Source: Haemonchus contortus
Taxonomy: Eukaryota > Nematoda > Chromadorea > Rhabditida > Trichostrongylidae
Assembly: GCA_000469685.2 (NCBI GenBank)
Contig: LS997566.1
Location: 23,265,432 to 23,329,431 of the forward strand
Length of the DNA: 64,000 nucleotides
Direction of reading: 5' to 3'
Below the pieces are notes generated by a model. That model made no database searches and was not told the origin of the DNA. It saw nothing but the letters and a program-made list of their open reading frames with translations. Position 1 is the first letter of the stretch; the number at the start of each line of letters is the position of its first letter. The translations under genes were made by a program, and so were the position numbers. Below, in pieces: positions 58,801 to 64,000 of this stretch.

Positions 58801-61800
58801 GGAAGCAAATGATTATGACCAGGAACACAAGGTGTACCCCACTTTGGTTTCAGTTAGAGCTTCGGCCCTGTGGCTGTACCAAAGCTACACAAAGGACAGT
58901 AATTGTAAGGCATCAACTTAACCTGCTGCATTCCTTACCTGAACAAAACAGCCTTACACCTCGTACGACAGCTGTAGGACGGAGCACTTTTTTCGCAGAA
59001 CCACCAAACAAAGGCGAAAGACGTGAAGTGGATGAAGCATGGCTAAAATATCCATGATGTAACAATTTTTTACGATTCATTTTGATGTTCGATGGAAAAC
59101 TTTTGCGAAAGCCTTTCTACTTTCACTCATAGGCAGTTCTTTTCTTCGAAATGTTGTATCACTTAATTTTTACGCAACCAACTTGTCAAGGTAGTAATTT
59201 TTTTTCGCTGGTCAAATCATTTCCGCTCCTTTCTTAAGCCAATTCAATAAATCACCATACAACGAAGAACATAGTCTGATACAAACTCGTGGACGTCTTG
59301 CGTGAGACTGTCTACTAGCAGCTCAATGCAAAATATGTAAGTAAACGGCACTTCACTGAGCTCTAATTTGTTAACTGTTTTAAGAACCACAACGTTCAGC
59401 CTATGCGTTTTCGTACACAAACGACCATTTGAGACCAAAGAAAATTCATTTTATCATTCATTCTGCACAAACGAAATGTACCTGGGAGAATAGGTTAATT
59501 TTTCCATTCTTTGCATTATCAGTGTTACCCGGCGAACGATACAAAATTTAAAGGCACAATTCACGATAAAAAATAGTCCTGAGATTCCCCCACAGGAAGA
59601 ATTTGAAGCCCTCGCGTATGCCATATCTCGCACTATTAGGTCGGAAAACGGCCTGATTAGGGAGTTGAAAAGGCTGAAAGATTGGCCAATGGGTATCCTC
59701 GGATGAGTTTCACCGGCGTTGTAGAGGCTGCACCGATCACAAGGATACCATGCAGGAAGTCCAAAAAGACCTTGTCATGATCCAGAGCGACCGTGAAGGA
59801 CAGTTCCGTACAGTTCTGGCTTGGTGTAGTCAGCTCTTTGAGCTATTGCAATAACTGAAATCTCGTCAATACCCCATGTTAATTCCGTCATGGCAATCTC
59901 GCCCAACCTCTATTTTCCCTACTTTTTAGGAGCCATATTTTTCTCGAAATCGGCGGATTCTCTCGCTTTCTTCACCACCGATAAACTATTCCCAATCTAT
60001 ACTTCCGCTCTCCGAAATGATAACGGGTACTTCAAAATTATCGTGAACTGTGCCTTTAAGCTTTATTAAGAAGAATGTTTGTATTACTCAAACGTCATGG
60101 TCCACGCCCTGGTTCACAGTCCAGTGTTGCCCACGAAGAGAAGTCGCATTCTGCCCAAATTTGCCTCTCAGACAATGCAAAATCTCAAGGGCATTATTCT
60201 TCTTCTTTGCATTTCTTCAAAAACTTTCGCTTGATCTCATAATTTCGTAAAACATTTTAGAGCTCGAAGTGACTTCGAATCAAATGTAATTCTTTGAAAC
60301 AACGCTTTGTTGGAGCCAGATTAGAAAAACAACGAACGCAGTACCCACTCCGCTAATTTTCTTTCCAAACTGGCTCGATAAAAGATTACGAACAGGTGTT
60401 AAACGCAAAGGGGAAGGCTACCCTCATATATCGCTGTCTTCTGTCGCTCCCTTGTGAACCAGTCCCTGTCTAAGGCGCTCGCCTTGGTTCTATGCCCGTA
60501 ACCTCCAAGCAACAACGTCATCCTGTCACAGCACTATAAACACCAAGCTGTCTACATGCACCAACGAGCTGCCTCATTCACAGCCCGTCTACCTTCGTCA
60601 ACGAGCCGCACGTCAATGCCAAACCGTGCTACGACAAGCCATTCCAAAGAACCGACCAGATTTGGAGGTATTGATGCGTATGACTTGTTTTTTGTTGCCC
60701 CGCGGGAGTATCGTCGACGACGATCCCGGATATCTGACCTCCCCCTTTCGAGTGGCTTGAACCACCGTTGTTATTCTCGCTTCAAAAGGGAAACCACCCA
60801 AGTTCTGGCACCTATCCTGGTTAGAATGTTCACGAGAGCAGACAACACGTGGCTCCTATCAAGTTGTCTAGCGATGTTTTTATTCCGAAGATAGCCGAGA
60901 GCCATATGACGTCGCGACTATACATGCTTGTCGCCATGTTCACATTCCTGCTATTTGTGGTAAAGAAAAGCATTCGGGTTGGAACGGAAATTCTTTTAGA
61001 TTGTTCACTAGGGATGGACTTATAAAGTGATGTTCGAAATTCAATGCAATATTTATTATAGACAGAATCCAGGGTTTTCTTATTAGAGACATGGGATCAC
61101 TGCTTTATTGTATAGCGAATCTGATAGGGTGCAGTGCAAAATGGAGTTGGGTACTAAGCAATTATCCGGTAAAATATGGGGTGGACGTATAATAGTGAAA
61201 CGTGCTGCGAGACTCGTTAGACAGCATCAAATTTTCAAACATACAGTAGCGCTCAAAGGTCTTCGGTGAAATGCTCCTTCAGTCGTATTTTCAGTCGTAG
61301 CTCCTTTCCTAGTAGATCTAGTTATGCGAAATTTCTATATGTGTAGCATGGGCGTATTGTGAATATTTACCACTATTAACCTGCAGTCTGACATATCCCA
61401 AATATCCCAAAGGGCTCGAACTCAAAATCGACTGAAAATACCGATGATGGTCTTTCTAGAATCTCTTTGCTTTTTGTCCTGTCTAAAGTGTACGAGCGGT
61501 AACGCCGAACACGATATATGAGAAAAACGCACATAAGGTGCGAATAAGAGCAGACTCAACAACTTCGGTTTTAGCAAAATCTAGTACCGCTACAAATACC
61601 TTGCTCTATCTGTGGATATTGCAGCTTCGCAGTCAAATAGTGTTGGGTTGGGTGGAATATGCTCTAGTTAAACATATCCAAATTTCGCGCGATTTGGTTT
61701 ACTAAGAAAAAAATTATGAACAAAAAAGCGTCAGAGCATTTCATCGAAGACTTTTGAGCGCTACTGTATCACCATCAAATTTGACTCTGATTAAGGAAGC

Positions 61801-61988
61801 TCTGAAGTTCCGTCGGAAATCTGAGCTTTAACAGTAAAAAAGTATAATATCACATAATAAATAAAGCAAATAATAAGAGCGAACCTCTGTGGAGAAACAA
61901 TAAGATTAGCTGTGCTTGTTGCAGCTACCCCATAGCGAAGTCCGCCGATGGTGCGAAGCGGAATTCCACGAGCAGGAAACTTTGACAT
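52885..61988 (-). CDS. dlat: Gene B: dihydrolipoamide acetyltransferase (PDC-E2) with one lipoyl domain, 13 coding exons
   Basis: Paralogue of gene A, same strand, lying 11-12 kb upstream of it. Coding exons: 61988-61885, 59042-58939, 58751-58669, 58614-58471, 58399-58247, 58193-58068, 58003-57887, 57406-57294, 55212-55128, 55054-54905, 54836-54756, 54699-54563, 53014-52885. The total is 1527 nt (508 codons plus TGA); all introns are GT-AG and in frame. Order: basic leader (1-70), lipoyl domain (about 71-175, ETDKA lysine near 116), a Pro-rich linker with a run of prolines, PSBD (about 210-255, [11 protein letters not shown] and GSGPGGR), core (278-508) with [18 protein letters not shown] and SCDHRVVDG (His481, Asp485). 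Its length is close to that of the single-lipoyl E2 I recall from Caenorhabditis, so this is probably the conserved orthologue. The intact DHRxxDG motif argues against it being the inactive E3-binding protein. Start: the first ATG gives a presequence (MSKFPARG) matching gene A (MTTIPARG). Confidence 0.93.
53378..53904. mobile_element. MITE of the GGCACAGTTCACGAT family, inverse copy
   Basis: Begins TTAAAGGCACTGTTCACGAAAA and ends TTGTGAACGGTACCTTTAA. Inside it is the reverse complement of 38549-39250 with an internal deletion. It lies in the gene B intron between exons 13 and 12. Confidence 0.7.
54035..54200 (+). mobile_element. SINE (family 1), fragment
   Basis: Contains GACTTGTACATCGGCTGGCC, GTCTCATACGCATTCAAACG and GATTCTGAATGGAAGTCG from the SINE body. 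It lies in the gene B intron between exons 13 and 12. Confidence 0.6.
55292..55660. mobile_element. Tc1-type MITE, internally deleted copy
   Basis: Shares both ends (GCAGTAGCGCTCAAAAGTATTCGG and CCGAGTACTTTTAAGCGCTAGTG, in parts) and internal blocks with the copy at 61244-61766, but lacks about 150 bp from the middle. It sits in the intron between exons 9 and 8 of gene B. Confidence 0.7.
56028..56070. repeat. Short hairpin
   Basis: AAGTGACACCGGGT pairs with ACCCGGTGTCACTT around a loop of 14-16 nt; ACCCGGTGGCA repeats near 56157. Function unknown; it sits in a gene B intron. Confidence 0.6.
59548..60059. mobile_element. MITE of the GGCACAGTTCACGAT family
   Basis: Perfectly bounded by TTAAAGGCACAATTCACGAT and AATTATCGTGAACTGTGCCT plus TTAA. 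512 bp, no ORF. It lies in the gene B intron between exons 2 and 1. Confidence 0.7.
61244..61766. mobile_element. Tc1-type MITE, full-length copy
   Basis: 523 bp bounded by TA, with inverted ends CAGTAGCGCTCAAAGGTCTTCGG and CGAAGACTTTTGAGCGCTACTG (quoted parts differ at one or two sites). TA target and CAGT termini are Tc1/mariner hallmarks. No transposase is present. It lies in the intron between exons 1 and 2 of gene B. Confidence 0.75.
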
Positions 61989-61999
61989 CTTACCTTACA

Positions 62000-63660
62000 A
62001 CACCGATATTATGGGGATAAAATAGCAGCAGTAGTACAGCAAGGACGTCAAAAAGGAATAAAAACAAAAACAACTCACCTTTCAGAACAGATAGAAAGAA
62101 TCTAGCCGTTCGAACCACTCACCAGGACCAAGACCCAATCTGAATTCAATGAAATTTGAAGTTCATAAGTAAACCTACAAGAGATCTAAATGAAAGGGAA
62201 ACAGGTAAGTGGTAAAATTCATTAAACATATGGCAAGTGTAAACGGAAACGACATCAAGCATACTGAGATGAAAAATGAGAAGAGCAGGCGACATTCTCA
62301 GTGCCTCATAAAACGAGCTGAGGTTCTTGCGATGAAACACTGGTTTTCGAAGAATTGACGTGTTGAGAAATTCAGCAAACTCAGCACCTGCAACATCTTG
62401 CACACTTTTGGCGGTTCTCTCTATGCGAGAACCCCAGTTATCAATCCGAATTCTGATGGTCTTTTAGTCTACCCGTTTCCGCGTACCCGCTTTTGCACTC
62501 CATCCCATACAGATTTATAGTGTTTCAAAATTATAAAGTCTGTATAAAGAGTCGATTTCACCAAAGTTTTTGAGCGCTGTTACCAAGCATACTGACGCTC
62601 AGTGCTAGCCATACGATCCTAATTGTTCGACACTGGTAGGCCTCAAGGAGACTCGTGAGTGAGCGCTATTCATCGCGAAGATCAAACTTGCCATCGGAAA
62701 TCACTTGACGGAAGAGCTAGGCTCGACCGGGCTAGAGAGCGCAGTAGAGGCGGACCAGCACGCGTGTACCTAGATGGCTCTAGCCGAAACGAGCTGATCA
62801 CGAGCATTCGGGTTATTTGGTATCTGCTCTCCAACTCCACTTTCAATACTAGGTTGACAATAACCGTTTTGGAGAAAACAGCTAGTCTTATTTTCCATAA
62901 ATCCGAATTTATCCGCTTAGTAAGAAATAAGTATATTCCAGGAATTGTCAATGTCTTACGAAGAAAACTGTGCGGACTGGTCGACGTTCTTGTCCAGCAA
63001 TTTTTCTTTCAAACAACATTCACGCACCAGGAATTAGTTTCGTGAATAAGCGCAAATTATAAAAACACATCTATTCAACTGCACACTTGAGAACCATTTA
63101 ACTTTTAAATCGTCTTCATTGTTAATCTCATTATGAGATAAAACAGTGCAGAAACTTGTTTTTATTCTTTTGTTTTTCAACTTTCTGGTTAGCAGGATTA
63201 GTGCTCTGCATGAGTTTGTTACATATCATTCGGAAGGTTAACCATATCCGTCATAACGTTAAAGCTTGTTGTTAGGTTATGGTATGGAGCCTCGGACTCA
63301 ACCCATCACACAGTACACCTGAAGGTTTTTCTACATATCATCTTCAAGGTGGATTGTGACGATGCAATATAAAAGATCCCTCCATTGCTCAATGCAATTA
63401 TTTATGCAATGCTAACTGGTTTTGCTTTTGTAGTCGCTTCCACTCTGACTGCAAAACAAAGTTTGGGATGTGAGGGAGGGGGTAAGGGAGAGATAAAATC
63501 GGAGTGGATGGGCGGTACAAAAATCCATGATTCTCATCAAAACGTTCTCCGTTGTGATTTGTGAGTGCCACAAAGCTTTACCTATACTCAAATAACTCTG
63601 TATAGAGTATAGGCCTTGATAATAAAAGGCGGCGTGATCATCGCCATGAACAATCTCTCG
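62000..63660. other. Upstream region of gene B
   Basis: Possible 5' UTR exon with donor AAAG|GTGAGT near 62080. The ORF at 62659-63045 overlaps an opposite ORF and has no recognisable motif. Confidence 0.35.
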
Positions 63661-63673
63661 TTTAGGTAGAAAT

Positions 63674-63856
63674 ATGAGATTTCGTCTCGGTTTATTTCAT
63701 CAACTCAGCCGCAGCTATCAAAAAACTCCGGCAGATCCTTCCTCAAGACATGCTGTACTTTTGAATCCCCATCGACCGTGCTGCGAAAAAAGTATTTATT
63801 CAAGTGGCAGATGCGGCACGGGAGGCTCGGCGATATTCGGGCAGGGATACTGCTAA
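63674..63856 (+). CDS. Weak candidate first exon of a divergent gene
   Basis: An acceptor-like TCGTTTAG (ending 63665) lies 8 nt before an ATG opening 60 codons (MRFRLGLFHQLSRSYQKTP, Arg-rich N-terminus). Ends in a stop with no clear donor. Unrecognised. Confidence 0.15.
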   Translation: MRFRLGLFHQLSRSYQKTPADPSSRHAVLLNPHRPCCEKSIYSSGRCGTGGSAIFGQGYC

Positions 63857-63980
63857 AGAATTCTTTTCCTGTCAATATTTCATCAATATTTCAAGTTTTT
63901 AGCAGTGGCGGAGTCCTCACAGCTAAATTGTGCTCGCTGACTTTGATTATATTGGTATTTTTGGCATGGAATGTCAACAT

Positions 63981-64000
63981 TTAAAGGCACAATTCACGAT
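63981..64000. mobile_element. Edge of a further MITE of the same family
   Basis: The window stops within TTAAAGGCACAATTCACGAT, the family's terminal repeat. Confidence 0.6.

Noticed and set aside
52885..61988. Gene B as the E3-binding protein (PDHX-like) instead of E2
   Set aside because: The DHRVVDG catalytic motif is intact, and the protein matches gene A throughout the core; E3BP lacks the catalytic histidine motif.
20891..61988. Genes A and B as alternative 3' halves of one transcription unit
   Set aside because: Each has its own ATG exon, presequence, PSBD, core and stop codon, so both are complete.
62659..63045. 128-codon plus-strand ORF upstream of gene B
   Set aside because: No recognisable motif, and an opposite-strand ORF of similar quality covers the same bases; not supported as a gene.

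Overview
This is a nuclear contig from a nematode, most likely a clade V (strongylid or hookworm-like) species. All 30 introns that I could place are GT-AG, many acceptors end in TTTTAG or TTTCAG, spliced-leader-type acceptors are plausible at gene starts, and protein-coding DNA is a small fraction of a sequence packed with inverted-repeat elements, tRNA-derived SINEs, mariner/Tc1 relics and microsatellites. The species assignment is inference.

The only genes I can reconstruct with confidence are two tandem, same-strand (minus) paralogues of the E2 component of the mitochondrial pyruvate dehydrogenase complex (dihydrolipoamide acetyltransferase, DLAT/dlat-1). The promoter-proximal copy, gene B (exons from 61988 down to 52885), has 13 coding exons and 508 codons, with one lipoyl domain, one peripheral-subunit-binding domain (PSBD) and the catalytic core. 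Gene A (40376 down to 20891) has 19 coding exons and 756 codons, and carries three consecutive lipoyl domains before the PSBD and core. Both have intact lipoyl-lysine motifs (ETDKA) and the catalytic DHRVVDG motif, and all intron phases close in frame, so both look functional. Gene A arose by tandem expansion of a three-exon lipoyl module; the first two modules have acquired symmetrical phase-1 ends.

Layout: 1-20.3 kb is repeat-rich DNA with a perfect 58-bp-arm palindrome, GC-rich tandem repeats, (CTGT)n, a 2.4-kb inverted repeat, SINEs, and a few isolated exon-like ORFs on the plus strand. 20.3-40.4 kb is gene A, whose introns host a nested mariner relic, a piggyBac-like MITE, a truncated mariner with inverted ends, a Tc1-type MITE, several copies of one abundant MITE family and a Mutator-like MITE. 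40.4-52.9 kb is intergenic, with an RTE-type reverse transcriptase relic cut by a second Mutator-like MITE, another transposase-like relic, SINEs, and about 5 kb of unrecognised DNA ending in a foldback element. 52.9-62 kb is gene B. 62-64 kb is mostly featureless, with a possible first exon of a divergent gene and the edge of another MITE.

Functionally, the two E2 proteins would form (or co-assemble into) the PDC core that moves acetyl groups from E1 to CoA on swinging lipoyl arms. A single-lipoyl and a triple-lipoyl paralogue side by side could give the worm PDC cores with different arm numbers, for example between aerobic larval and low-oxygen adult stages; that last idea is inference only.
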